A stretch of 64,000 nucleotides of DNA from Drosophila miranda (lineage: Eukaryota > Arthropoda > Insecta > Diptera > Drosophilidae). The stretch is from assembly GCF_003369915.1 (NCBI RefSeq), contig NC_046673.1, positions 20,017,718 through 20,081,717 of the forward strand, written 5' to 3'. The position numbers and the translations under genes were made by a program. The notes beneath the pieces are model-generated. The model saw only the letters and a program-made list of their open reading frames with translations. It was not told where the DNA came from and made no database searches. Shown here in pieces: positions 22,432-35,697 of the stretch; the first letter of the stretch is position 1, and the number at the start of each line of letters is the position of its first letter.

Positions 22432-24260
22432 ATGCCGGTGGTGGATCTAAGAGTCGACCGGAGCCTTCTCTGCCCCAACTTCGATGGCTACAAGCTCTCG
22501 TTCGACCCGGTGCCGGTCATCCAGCAGGAGCTCCTGGCCACGCCACCGCTCAAGCTGCTGCCACACTCCGATCAGTACTCGCTTCTGCACGCAGAGGCCT
22601 TCGGCAGGCACAACATGCTCTGCCCCGATCCCTGGCTGCGCGAGAACTGCTACTACGTAAACAAGAGCCGGCAGGTTATCCTGTGCTCATACGATGGCCA
22701 GGATGGGAGGCCGCGCCAGCAGCGTGTGGTCCACACCGTGGAAGAGCAGGATCGTGGCGATGGCTACCAGCAGTCGGGCGGAGCCTACAACTACACGCTG
22801 CGCTTCGTCTCGGAAAAGTACTGCGTGCTCTGCGATGGCATCACAATGTATTATCTCTTCGACACCGGCGATCGTTCGCGGGCCAGCTCCACCGCGTCCT
22901 GGCAGCTACTCACCAGTACGCAGATTAACCAGGAGAGCGCTAATCGTGGCTTTGTGTTGTACGATGCTCGCCTGGACGTTATACAGGAGCGCAAACAGAT
23001 TTCCCTGCTGGCCGGCCATGTGGGACGTCGGGTGTCGCCGCGTTCCGATCATGCCGATACATTCTTTATGGACCTAACCTGGGGCTGCTGGACACAGCAG
23101 CCAATGCCCAGTGACGCGTGGTCGTACAGTGTTCGCGAGGAGCTAGACACGACTGGATCCATCTACTATTGTGCCTTTGAGCCGCGTGCCGAATCCGTGG
23201 TCTTCTCCACCAATCGCGACCTGCTGACAAAATCCCAACGTGCAGCCGCAGTCTCCGCTGCAGCGCAGCCAGCCGCACAGAATGGCGAGGATGTGGAAAT
23301 TGCGGCTACCCCACCATACACCTGGACGCAGACAGACGAGGATGTGCTGATCCGTTTCCGCCTGCCCGCGGGGGCCACGCGCAATGACTTCAACATTCGC
23401 AGCACCAGCCATCAATTGGAGGTGGAGTGCCTTGCAGAGATTCTCTTGACTGGAGCACTCTATGCCAACGTAGACAGTGACCTGACCACCTGGACGATAG
23501 AGGCTGATTCCTTACAGCTGACGCTGGTCAAGCAGCTGCAGCAGAGCTGGCCACATCTGCTCTCGGACGATGAGGCCGCCCCTCCAGAGGGCGAGGCGGA
23601 TGTAGACCCACTACCAGATCGCTCTCTGCCGATACCAAATCTGGAGGATCCCATCGAGGACTGCGACTTGGGACTTCCCGATGTAGACGTTAAGCTGGGT
23701 AAGCCGAAGGGTTCTTGCCGAATGGCCTTGCCAATGCTAATGACTATGCTAATCTGTGCCCCCTCTCCATGACAGTGCGCTTTAATTTGGAAGCCAGAGA
23801 GATAACCCACACAATTTTCTTGGGATCGACGCCGCCACTCTTTACAACGTCGCTGCGTGCCGGCTTTCCGGCCGCCTTTGCCACACGGCAGGGCGTAGAT
23901 GCCTCGTTGTGGCTGCAGGTGTACCAGCCGGCCAAGCCGGGCGAGTGGACCGTGCGCCATGAGGGAAATCTGCACGCCTTCGCATATGTGCAGGCGTCCA
24001 AGGAGCAACGCAAGTTCACAGACTGCTGCCCCGACCTAGACTACGCTGTGATCTGCGAGGGCCTCCGCCACGTGCTTATCTACAAATCGCGCTACGACTC
24101 GGCAGGAGGGCTGCGCAAGCGCAACGGGCCACAGGTGGTTATTGGGAAACAGCATATGGTCTCCATCAGCGACGAAGTGGGGGAAATACTGGGCCTCTCC
24201 ACAGCCAGAAATGTTATTACTATCCTCACCGAAAAGGCAGTCCTGTACTTGCAGGTTTGA
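22432..24260 (+). CDS. NUDCD1 (NudC/CS-domain) homologue
   Basis: Exons 22432-23698 and 23776-24260 give 583 residues, the length I recall for human NUDCD1. The open frame extends 55 codons upstream, but MPVVDLRVDRSLLCPNF is the natural start, with the A-rich context AAACATG. The N-terminal half resembles the NUDCD1 beta-propeller-like region. A CS domain lies at about residues 295-370 (YTWTQTDEDVLIRFRLPAG, TWTIEADSLQLTLVK), followed by an acidic linker and a C-terminal WD/propeller-like region. NudC-family proteins act as Hsp90 co-chaperones, and NUDCD1 is reported to serve beta-propeller clients; that role is inferred here. Confidence 0.88.
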
Positions 24261-24307
24261 AAATGAAAATAACATCTGACCATGTATAATTAATTGAAGT
24301 TTTTTTT

Positions 24308-24313
24308 ATTAAA
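24308..24313 (+). terminator. Variant poly(A) signal of NUDCD1
   Basis: ATTAAA 48 bp past the stop codon. Confidence 0.5.
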
Positions 24314-24499
24314 ATGCATTTCTCGGCCATAAAATGTACTGTTGAAAGTCGCTCAGCGTGGGTGGTATATTTTTCAACACTTGCCTCAAAAAAACATATG
24401 GTGAACAGTGTGGCCAGGCCCTCGACAGGGAAGTGGGGGAAGGTGGCAACTCCAGCTGATAGGGTTGCCAATGGTTGCGGGGGCACAACGTGACGATAA

Positions 24500-25737
24500 C
24501 ATGTACAACTTTTTTTACATAAATAGCCGCGCAGTTAAGTGTAGCGTTTTATTGTTTTTGGAATTCGTTTGTGTTAATATCTCGTTGCGGTACCAACGCT
24601 GACAGCAGTAGTCCCATCCAGAACAATTATAACATCAAACGTAATATACATAAATCCGTCGGTAGTAAATCGTGTAAAAGAACCAGTAAACAGTGTGCAT
24701 TCGAGTGGAATTATTGTGAAATACTTTTGCGGCCGTAAGCATTTGGCACATACGGCCCTCCCCACACACCCCACTCCACCTCGCCCACACTCACTTCAAC
24801 CCATACACTCAACTCACGCCATTTCCACATGCACACCGCACCGCTCCGCTCCGCGTCTTCTAATTAAAAAAAAAAGAGGCACTTCTACTGTTCCTCCCCG
24901 CACCATTCCACCCGCCTATCAGTGTTCGGGAGGGGGGGGGGACTGTGACGGAGCACGTTTTGCATCAGTCTCCGCCGCCGCTCCTGTGGTGGTTCCGGTA
25001 GAATCTGCATTCTATTATTAACAACATTTTTGTGTGGGAAACTGCATATCTGTTTACACGACGACACGAGGGGAGCAGAGCAAGCAGCTGACGTCGCAGT
25101 CGCAGCTGTAACGGGAGGCTCTCGACCGTAGACACCGGAGAGCGTATCACCTTCACTCACAAGACAAAAAACAAAAAAAACACAAAAAATCAAGCGACCT
25201 GCACATTATTTTGTATTTTCTTGTTCATATTTTTTTTAAATAATTTGTGAAAATATACATATATTTAAAGATTGGTAGAAGCGTTCTGACAAGCCCACAC
25301 AACACATGCCACAATACATATGTATGTATGTATGTACATGCATACATAGGTTCGTAATTAACAAATTGTGAACTGCAACAAAAGAGAAACCAAACCAAAC
25401 CAAACCACAAACACACAAAACAAAAGAAAAACAGCGGGAAATTCGGCAAATTTCTGACCATTCTATTGGGGGGGTGGTCGTTACACAATCCCCGCCAATT
25501 GCAACAACAAATCATCAGCAGCAGCAGCAGCAGCAACGGAACGAGGTCATTTTTGTTTGTGCCGCTAGTTTTTCCGATTTGACGCCAGCCAGCGCCGACG
25601 TCGCCCAGAGCAACAGCTGAGAGACACAGAGGCCACCAACAAACGGTTTTATTTATTTCCTATTGGAGCGCACGCGTCAGTGTGTGTGTGTGTTTGTGTG
25701 TTTCTTACATACACTTTTCCCTCATCGCATTTTGCCG
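24500..25737 (+). other. Probable 5' non-coding leader exon(s)
   Basis: After NUDCD1 the sequence becomes CA/AAC-rich with many CACACA and AACAA runs, typical of Drosophila 5' untranslated regions. It ends in a strong donor (GCCG|GTAAGT at 25738). The next plus-strand coding acceptor I can identify is 35689, just ahead of the Gclc ATG, so this may be a distal Gclc leader exon with a 9.9-kb intron. The start is approximate. It could belong to an unseen gene. Confidence 0.35.
25089..25097 (+). promoter_or_regulatory. Possible CncC/Maf-S antioxidant response element
   Basis: TGACGTCGC fits the core TGACnnnGC. Gclc is a known CncC/Nrf2 target, which makes a match upstream of it relevant, but the motif is short. 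Confidence 0.25.
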
Positions 25738-26579
25738 GTAAGTGTAGTGTTACTGTTATTGTCGTATACCCTATGCTAATATTAGAGGGTAGCACTGTTA
25801 TGGGTGGAAATGAAAGATCTTTAATCTGCTACGTGCAGATATGACGAACTGCCAAATATCGTATCGCCTATCAAAAGCTGTCATATGATCGGGTTTTTTT
25901 TTCTAAAGATAACCCCAAGATAGCACCGAACCCCCCCAGGGACAGATGGTTCTGGAAGGGTAACAGATCATTCGGCTTGTCTGCCTCTGTCTTGTGCTCA
26001 ATAATAATAATGAGTGTGTGTGTGGTTGGGAACCATCGACTGGACGACAAGTTTTATAATGATTTTGTTGGTTTGGGGCATGGCCTTGGCCTGAAGTCGG
26101 TGCCGGGGCCTGTCGGCTAGATAATTGTTTTTTGGTGGCTAAGTTTTTTGTTTCTTCTCTGTGTGTGTGTGTTTGTGTGTAAATGCGTAATTAGGAGCCC
26201 GAGAGAAGGGCTATTTTATTGATTCTCTATTTTTTTTGTTTTGTTGCTGTAATTACGCGGCAATTCGATTTTGTTGGTTTGTTGATTTTTGTATTGTTGC
26301 TGTTCGGCTTTTGTCCGCGCGGCGCCTAACCTTGACATTCGATTTTGCCCCCCTCACACGCACACTAGCAAAATGTACTTATGTACATATATGCATGGCA
26401 TTTAACCACTGATTCTACTTCTGCTGCTCATTTCCCAGTATTTTCTATTTTGGAAGGTTCGGGCGCATGCCGTGACCAGTCGAAAATAGTCCAACACCAC
26501 CTACTTTTCCGATTTGCCGAGTCATCGTGGCATTGGTATATCTTAGTTTTCACTCATTTAATTTCATATGTGGCTGGTG

Positions 26580-26587
26580 TGACGTCA
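26580..26587. promoter_or_regulatory. CRE palindrome
   Basis: TGACGTCA within GTGACGTCACAG. The same 12 bases recur at 26755-26766. Confidence 0.4.
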
Positions 26588-26755
26588 CAGATTGCTCACA
26601 CGCAGCCGGTATTACCCCACTTTCTGGAATGGAATGGAATGGGATAGAACGAAGGGGCATGGGATTGGGTGCGGGTGTGTGGTTTGATAAGGATAAACGG
26701 TAAATTGATCGAGAAGTTGCCTTAAACTATTTCACCATTGAATGCAAAACTGCGG

Positions 26756-26763
26756 TGACGTCA
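26756..26763. promoter_or_regulatory. CRE palindrome
   Basis: TGACGTCA, second copy of GTGACGTCACAG, 176 bp after the first. Confidence 0.4.
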
Positions 26764-29308
26764 CAGCAGGTGCGAAAGCATTGGAATGAAAGAAATCGTG
26801 CAAAATGAGCGAGAGAGAGAGAGAGTAAAGCAACAACAGCAACAACAACATATTATCCATATCGTATTGCTTTCCTGATCTGTCATCATGATAGTGCAGA
26901 AAATCCCCTCACGAGAACATTCACATGACTCACTCACACGTGCGTTCTCCCTCTCTCCCTCTCTATCTCTCTGTATATCTCTGCCGCATGCCTATGCTTC
27001 TCACGATCAATTATTTACTTTTATGCATGTATGCGAAAGCCAATCAAAGGCCTTTTCATGTTCCGATTCCTTCTTGGTTATTGTTTGTCGTTTGTGACAT
27101 TCGCAATTATTATCGCACGATGACTGGGCCGTGAGGTTAGCTAATATTAGATATCTCCTACACATAGATAATGTATACCGTACATACAGGTATTATTCTT
27201 CGGCCTTGCATTAAGTCAACCTTCGTTGAGGCAGACAGAGACAGAGACAGAGCCAGGGGTATCTAGTCCCCCCTTCTCTAATCATTATCACACCCGCCAT
27301 AAAATCAACCACCATCTCCATTGGTGTGCCTTGATGTTTCGCTAATTGTTTTACAGTTACAGTGTGGGATCTCTCACCCGCATATGCATGCACGTTGAAC
27401 CAATCTCTCTCTGCCATCTCCCATGGGATGTTCGCGTTCCAAAATTCAATTTCTTATCGGCTTTCATAACATTTTAAAGCATACTCATCGTGATCATGAC
27501 TAAGAGAGATCAGATCATGCCCCAAACTGCCGCCACAGACAAGTTCCACGCGTGTGACCGTTCGCCTATGGGAACAATGTCATTCAATGCCGAATTAAAA
27601 TTCCTTTCAAGTGTGTCCCCTCGCCAATTATGGCCGTGTCCTTGCGTCGCCAGGAAATGCAATTAAAACAACAACAAAAAATGCGATAAGTCACAGTTTT
27701 GTTACTCTGTTGATTGCTTATGGAATTTGCACTTGCATTTAGTTGATTGTTTAATTGTTTCGGGAACGGAAACCTTAGCGTAGTTCTTCCCTAAGGTAAC
27801 GAGGGAAACGCAGGGCAGTGCCTTAGGGGGAATCAGGATTCGAATAGCCTCGATCTTTATAGAGCGGATTTGGGCGCCACGGCACCAATGTGCTGTTTTT
27901 GTTGACACAAAACAAACACTCGTGTGTTTTTCAATTAGCAATCCAAATCGAAAATTAACGAAAAAAACTATCACAGCTGGAAGCGAAACCCAGATGTGTC
28001 ACATGAGAATATTACGGTTAACGGATTACGGACTACGGATTATGGATTATGGACATCCGTGTAATACAATGCCCGAACAAGTGTTCTCTCGGGCTGCCGA
28101 TCTGTTTTTTTTGCGAGTGCGTCACTGCGGACGGGGGATTCTTCTACGGCGGATGGCATTCTGCCACTTTCCCGCACTTGTTTGTTTGCAATTTGTTTGC
28201 ACATTCAGTTTACGCAATTGAAAACGCAGATGTCAGATGTCAGATGTCAGCCCCCGCCCGCCGAACGATAGAACAGTCCGAACAGTCCACAGGCTGTTCT
28301 GCTAATTAAACATTGGCTGGCTCAAATTAATATACGAAAGAACACTCCAACAACAGTACATACGATAGTAGTATATTTATATGCATTCATTTGCACAAGT
28401 GCATGCCACACAATGGGCCACAAGCAGGGAAAATCGTTAGAGAATTGACAAGCACGTGTTCGTGTCACTTCTGCTACGGCGGTGGCGCCATTATTCAAAT
28501 TACTCATACTCTTAATGAATAACAGATCATTCGAATATCGTTGCCATATGCTGTAATATATGTCTGTACAATCAAAGATTGGCCATCAAATTTGCCACAT
28601 GGAAATGGGAGGCACTAAGAATTCGAAGGAAACGTATCCTTCAAGATGATGAGTACCCGACTAGACTAGCATAGTTCTTAGCTAGAAGAGCAGAGGGCAG
28701 TCCCAACAACCACAATAAACCCTTACCAGCGAGACTCAAATCCAAGCATCTTGCACACGACATGCATGTGGTGCTTATACCATTCACCGGCATTCCCTTT
28801 GGCAGAATTCGCTGGTGCCGTAGAACTAGATATGTATATTCGATCTAGAAGGCAATTTCGTTCTCTTAATGCCATAACCACGTAATTATTCCGTTCAGCC
28901 TCATCATATAATCGCAGTCCTGTCGTCCAACTGTAGTCTGTAGTCGCTCGATTCCCAGTCAATTAACAAATTATGAATGCATATTGAAATAATAATAATT
29001 CTCTGTCGCACGCCCTCCATTCTCATGGCTAAGGAAATACTATGTACTCCTATGAGTATTCTATACATTTTGCAGAATTTACATCCCACACACGACAGCC
29101 AATCTTGGGTTTTTGGGCTTTGGCTTTGGGTTTGGGTCCGGTCTACAGAACGGTACGGTTGCGGGGTTGCGGGGCCTGTATCATGGCCAAAACAAAATTT
29201 ATTACGTCGCAATTTTCGTGTGCGACGACCGTTTTATGAGCGGCGTATACGTAATCTGTGTATACGTTATCTTGTATTATTTTTCCTATGCAACGATCAA
29301 GCAAGTGC

Positions 29309-29362
29309 CCGCACCCGTGCCAGTGTCCGTCCCCGTCCCCGTCCCCGTACCCGTCCCTGTGC
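29309..29362. repeat. CCCGTC-type minisatellite
   Basis: Tandem 6-bp units of CCCGTC/CCCGTA/CCAGTG. Confidence 0.8.
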
Positions 29363-30312
29363 CACCGTCGCGACGCAATGCGATGCATTATGCAAAACAT
29401 TGTAACACTGTAATTGTTTGATTTCCCCATTTCCCCTTTTCCCGATTTCGTTTTCGATATTTGTATCCAAGTATGCATGCATCTCCCTTGCTGTCTGTCT
29501 AGTCTGTATATATTCGACCCTGAGAAACGCGAGAGAGAGAGAGACGGCAGAAGGCATTGCAGAATGTGTTGCTGGTACTCTCGTTTGCCCTCCATTGCAC
29601 TGCACTGCACTGCTTCCTTCCGCATTCGGAATTCGATTTTTTTGGGCTCTGGGCTCAAAGAAGGAAGATCCTCCCTTTGTCCGTTGCACAAAGGTATCAC
29701 ATGTGCCTCGAATGGAAGATATCTTTCGGTTCGGACACATCTTGTTGGCCAAAGGTTTTGTTGGAAAATCGATAACAAAACGATTATAATTGATAACGTT
29801 GTAAATCAGTCTTGGTTTATCGTTCTCAAGGGTCTCCCAATACCCAATCAAAATATGAATCATCACGCCGATCCGTTCCGCTCCGTTCCGCTTCATTTGA
29901 AACCGAAGCCCCCCCACTGAAGAATCCCCTCTATTGATAGCACTCTGCCTCCCGTTTTACTGTTTTCATATGACAAGGCGAAAAAAAGTGTCAAATAATT
30001 GTTGATACTCGTATTGCTGCTTGCCCTTCGGTAATTTCAGTTGCGTTGGTCAGGAGCACAGCACGCCCGGACCCGCACCCAGACCGAGACCGAGAAGAGA
30101 CACGGAAAGTGAGAGCCGGCGAGAGACGTGCCGCATGCTACATGTGGGAGAGACCTCCCACTGTGGGAGCGCCTAGTGACGTAGAAATTAAGGCGAATGT
30201 ACTAAAATAAACGCATTTACAAAACGAATTGAACTAATTAGTGAAAGCAAAACGAAACTAAAAATAACGAGGGGGAACGTTGTGAGTTGCTGCGGACACC
30301 GCAACTCTACGG

Positions 30313-31006
30313 TTATACCCGATACTAAGTCAGTAAGCCTTAATAGTCTCTGAGATTTTTGAATATCCCCAGATTTTCGTCATTTGCGGGGGCGGAAGGG
30401 GGTGTGGCGAAATTTTGAAACAAACTCGTCTCGGTCCGATATATTAGGAGTGTGGATACCAAATTTGGTTGCTCTAGCTTTTGTAGTCTCTGAGATCTAG
30501 GCGCTAATGTTTTACTCTAAGCAAAGCCGCCTATGCTACGTGTGTGTTAGAGAGAGACAGGGCGAGAAAAAATGAAATTGTTTTCTTGATGCTGGCTATA
30601 ATAATAATACGATCCAATTCAGATTCCGCAGTCTTAAAGATATGGTCATTCTCTACAACTCTACGTTTTTGGTTTTCTCATATCTTTAAAATTGTGGATG
30701 CCACAGATTTTCGTCCTTTGTGGGGGCGGAAGTGGGCGGGGCGAAGTTTTGAAATATTTTTGTAGCAGTGACATATCACAGAAGTCTGGATCCAAAACAT
30801 CTAGCTCTTATAGTCTTTGAGCACTAGGCGCTGAAGGGGACGGACAGACGGACAGACAGACAGGGCTCAATCGACTCGGCTATTGATGCTGATCAAGAAT
30901 ATATATACTTTATGGGGTCGGAAACGATTCCTTCTGGACGTTACACACATCCAATTTTACCACAAATCTAATATACCCCAATACTCATTTTGAGTATCGG
31001 GTATAA
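30313..31006. mobile_element. DINE/INE-1-like dispersed repeat with GGGTATAA ends
   Basis: The termini TTATACCCGATACT (30313-30326) and AGTATCGGGTATAA (30993-31006) are perfect 14-bp inverted repeats. The interior has the GACGGACAGACGGACAGAC tract followed by CAATCGACTCGGCTATTGAT and ATATATACTTTATGGGGTCGG, sequences I recognise from abundant Drosophila INE-1/DINE-type non-autonomous repeats. Two internal blocks starting with CAGATTTTCGTC (about 30372 and 30707) are direct repeats of each other. It has no coding capacity. Confidence 0.7.
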
Positions 31007-31284
31007 AAAGAAGGCACAAATCGGACACACAAGAAAGAAACATGCGAATGACAATCGTATTCGAATGATTTTCGGTATAGATCGATCGACCGATTCCAAA
31101 GCATTTTTGCATACTCGTTTGTATAGGGATTCCTGTTCTTAGAAGACCAACTGGTTGGGTGTCTCGTCACAGAAATGGTTTTCATTTGGAAAAGTCATTC
31201 AACATGCAATCAGACTTATCTGATTATGATTCAGGCTATAAAACATCACAAAATAACTATAAATAATGTGCTAGATCGAATCCC

Positions 31285-31378
31285 AGAAAATTCTAGATAA
31301 AATACCAGAAAATTCTAGATAAAATACAAGAAAATACTAGATAAAATACCAGAAAATACTAGATAAAAAACCAAACAA
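31285..31378. repeat. 21-bp tandem repeat
   Basis: About four to five units of the form CAGAAAATTCTAGATAAAATA, in two sequence variants. Confidence 0.85.
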
Positions 31379-31486
31379 ATTCTAGGTAGTATATAGGCTC
31401 GACCTATTCATGCCGATCCAGAATACAATGTCGGATCGCAAGATTGTCTCTCAGTGTATGATCTTCAGCCTATCAGCGTACACACT

Positions 31487-32053
31487 AGAGCCCTGCCTGA
31501 GCCTGAACCGCTAGCCGAATGGATTCAACGGGTTTCGGTATTCGTTCGGTCGGTTAGGATCTGCGACGCTTCTCGGCTTTCGCATTCCATCAAAACGCTC
31601 GCCCAAAACGGACCGAACGAAACAAGTATCGCCATTTTTGCTGTGTTTTTCATTTGATTTTCTGCCAGAGAGAACGAGAATGGAACACACAAATTTGCAA
31701 ATCTGCAATTTGTTGTTTGTGTGCCTGAAAATCTTGATTTGTTGTGGGCAAAGACAGCAGTCACGAAGCCCAAACTGTTGTTTTATTGCTTTGCAGTTTG
31801 GAAATTTAATTTTAGATATAGCAAGATAATGTTTTGCGCCAACAAAAAGCCATATATGAAGGCCGCTAAACAATGTTTCTGTGGAAAAAACCCCGTCGTA
31901 TTTTTTGAGTCACTTCAGAGATTGCGAATGAAATTTGCTGATCTTCATCCGCAGTAATCGCACTCAGTGTATCGGGGCTACCCGAATTTGACCGAAGGAA
32001 TGATTCATGATGATCGAAAGCATCAAAGAGGCATTAGCTTCAGGCAGGGCTCT
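31487..32053. mobile_element. MITE-like element with 14-bp terminal inverted repeats, copy 2
   Basis: Perfect terminal inverted repeats, AGAGCCCTGCCTGA at 31487-31500 and its complement at 32040-32053, bound 567 bp. Parts of the interior match 16571-16853. No transposase is visible. No clear target-site duplication was seen next to the ends. The termini recall hAT-type ends, but the superfamily is uncertain. Confidence 0.72.
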
Positions 32054-35000
32054 TCCTTAGGATGTGCCTTGCCTCTCCGGTACAGGGCCGTTATTCTTGT
32101 CATTTTCCTAATCCATTTCTGAAGACGATGAGCGCGTGGCCTCTCAGAGAATATATGGCATGAGGAAAACATCTTTGCAAGAAACAAAATCTGTTTGTAC
32201 AACATACAATTGCAAAAATACACGGAAACATGCCTGGCAGATAGGTCGCAACGGCAGTCGGGGTGGACGGACGGGGTAATGGTAATGATGGGGCTTAAAA
32301 TCTAGTAGTTTGCTTAATCCAGAACGAGGGAAAGACAAAACGTAGTAGATGCCGTAAGCATTCCAAAGTCCCTCAATCTCTCAAGCCCCGCGGCGAGGCA
32401 ATGCAATTACCAAATGAGGGGCACTTGGGCCATCTTATCTAACGTCGTATACTCCGTCCATGTACACCATATACTCGGTACTCGTTGCTCGTTACTCGTA
32501 CCCGTACGTATCTGCTGAAAGTATATCATTGTATGCTGCTTTTGTGCAATTGAAGCTTATCTAAGCGCATTTGCATTGGCATTCGTCGCTCCCACACAGT
32601 GTGCGGGGTTTTTTTTTGGGCCCTGCTCTAAGTATCTCGTTTCCTGCAGGGCAGATACAGATATATCAAGCATATAGAAGCACTCCTGAACCATTTACAC
32701 GTGGAATTTGTGGAGTCCCCTACTATTTGATAAGAGACTGGCCAACGATCAATGGATCGAAGTTTCCATAAGCGAACGGCAGGGGATGCTTGGATGTACG
32801 CACAGCTGTGGAACGGTATTGGGTTTCCCGTTTAATTGAAAGCGAAAGACTCTGGCACCTTGCCTCAGTGACGACCAGTTGCAATGAGTAGAGTTCCCAA
32901 AAAAGAGTCACAATTGGTGTGGAAATACTCTGCAACGTGGTGCCGACCCGACTGTTCTTTGAAGGAAACTGTTTCGAAATACATCTGTGTTTTGGATGAT
33001 GGTGCGCGAGGTGCGAACAGGCGACGTTGAATCATATACGGACTTGGAACCGGCACCGCAACAAAAACTACAATACTCGTATATTTTAGCCATGATATAC
33101 GGGGGGCAATCGAATTGAAATCTATGCGTTTCCTCTCCACCGCACAATTAATAATATTATAAAATTGCCTACCGCTTGATTGGCAGTTATTTACAATTCA
33201 AGTGCCACGGTTTTTGGGTATTGTTTTTCATACGAATGTACTCGCGATTCCATCCGATCCGATCCCCAATCCCCAATCCCCATTGCCCTTTACCCAGTGC
33301 CCAGTGCCCATTCCTTCCCAGCAACAATCTTTATGGTACTAAATGGTTGTAAATCTATACAAATCTATAAATATGAATAACAAAATATGTACATATATAA
33401 TAAAACCCTCCAGAGTCCAGGCTCGAATATTATTAAATATAATAAATAACAGGGCAAATAATTCGAGCAGCACTCGATCGATTTCAAGTGGAGGCCCGTG
33501 GATCCCGAAAACCGAAACCCCAATCCCCATGCAGTTGGCGACTCTCAAGTTGACGTCGCGTCGCGTCGCGACAGTCGGGCGTTCATTTATGGGCCCCCCT
33601 CCACATAGATATGGCCACGATCTGGATCGTTTTCCCCCGCTTTCCACTCCACAATGCTCCACAAATGGTTTTCATCAATGGTGGATGTCGTCCGCAGTCG
33701 CTGTCGCAGTCGAAGTCGCAGTCGCAGTCGATGGTTCGGGTGTTTCGTGGATCGATGGATCGCTGGATCGTGCCACATAATAAGCTGGAGTCTGGCCGTG
33801 TATAAATTTAGTCCGCTTTCGGCAGTGAAGCTAGAACCTAGTTACAATTTCAATATCAACTAGCAAAAATAATTCCTTAGGGAAAGTGACAAAAGAAAAA
33901 GTAACAGAAAGAGAAACAGAAACAGCCAGGTATATCCATCAATGATCCTATAATATTGTTTGTTTAATTTTTAAGTGATTCAATGTGAGCGTGATATTAT
34001 GTTCAAGAATAGCCTGAAAGTATCTTCCATTGAGTTGAGTCCAAAGGAGATCCTATGCAGATCTTTCACGAGCTTAAAGGAGTGTCAGAGATGGGAAGCA
34101 TCCAAAGGAAAGACAACTAAATGCTGCTCAGAATGAGTTACCTTTAGAGATCTTTCGATCTTCCCATCTTCCCATCTCAAGAACCTCTCAGATCTGTCTA
34201 ACTGAGCCTAGATTTTGGTACATTCCCAGGCTATTTGTGTGTCTCCACTTACAGCTATAATACTCAATTGTTTGGTTGTTTTTTGGAAAAACGTTCGCTT
34301 TGTTGTTGAAGTTGAAGTGAAAAGAGTCGTCAAGTGTTTGTGATCGATTGTGAGTGCGGTGCTCCCAAGTGGCTGATCGTAAATCTGCGCCACAATCGGC
34401 CGAGATACCTGGAAACTCTCAACGACAACAACAAATGATCGGAAATCTTTTCCGATTTCCCCAACACAACAACAGTGCGAGGAGCAGAGCAGAGTAGTAT
34501 GATTCAATCAGTTTCGAGTGGCGCACGGCAACCTGTCGTCGTCCGAGGCTAAATATATACAATGAGAATACTGTAGAGGCAGACATTCCCACATACATAC
34601 GGGTATATACAAACGTTTATTTGAACACCTAAGTGTATATTTGATTTCGTGTGCACGCTCACAGGAGGGGAAAAGGGTAAAAGGGGGGAAAAAGGCTGTT
34701 TGGCTTATCAATTATTTGATTAATATTTGGTTGCTTCTGTCTCTCGGACTCGCTCTCTCTCTGTCTCGCTTATCAATTAATTGAGTCAAATTCTGTAAAT
34801 TGTCCGAATGTCAAAACCAAGAAGCAAACAAAGCCCATCCACATGCATCTTCGGGTGCAATAAATATACAATATACAACACGTTTACGTATATTTTGTAC
34901 AGATATTAGGTAGATAATTTGATTGACAGCTGTTCGGGACCACAGAAAGACCCAGCAGCAACCCATCGGGGTATCGCCGACAGCAAAATCAATAGAATAT

Positions 35001-35697
35001 TTACATTTTCATGCCATTATGCATATATGGTTTCTGCCCTTTAAAAATCGTATATGGAATATCTGACGAATCGCTCATTTGAGTCGGAAGCAATGTGTCC
35101 GTTTACTGGTTTACTAGCTTCCTTTTTTTATACTCGTTACTCGTTACTTTTGTAATCAAATTATTTATTTCCCCCACCAGTCTCTCTCTCTCTCTCTCTG
35201 GCTCTTATGCACTCGACGAATGTGCTCGTTACTCGTTACTTGTTTACTAGTTACCCTTTAATTATTTACTAGACATTTTGTACTCGTTGCTCGTTACTTT
35301 TTGCCCATTGTTCAACTATTTGATATGTTGACCCACCACACTTCCCAACCCATCTCTCTCTTTCTCTTCTCCTTCTCTTCTTTCTCGTCTCTTCCATTCC
35401 ATTCTGTTTAATACTCGTCCGGCCGACCGAATAGAAAAATACCTACTGTCCTGTTCTGCTCAAATCAGTAGTCGTATAGTTGAAGTTTAGTTTCGTTTCG
35501 GATCGTTTTTAAATCGTCTGTCGTGTGTAGAAGGGAAAGGGACTCTAGTCCAGCGCACCACAGACTACACAGAGGCATCTAGCAAAATTGAAACATAGGA
35601 AACACACAGCAAAAGGTTCATTGGACCATGCTTCGAGCCAGATAAGCCACAAAATCCCTAATCCATCTTTGATTTTCTTTTCGTTGCAGTTTACATT

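Larger units (their letters stand above)
25744..35689. other. Long intron or intergenic region upstream of Gclc
   Basis: No protein-coding exon recognised. It contains two CRE palindromes (26580, 26756), a possible ARE (27120-27129), short tandem repeats near 28020, 28235 and 29309, two DNA-repeat remnants (30313, 31487) and a 21-bp tandem repeat at 31285. Short open frames have no domain. Confidence 0.5.

Noticed and set aside
29297-29920. Overlapping long open frames on both strands at 29.3-29.9 kb
   Set aside because: They include the CCCGTC repeat, have no conserved motifs, and read equally well on both strands.
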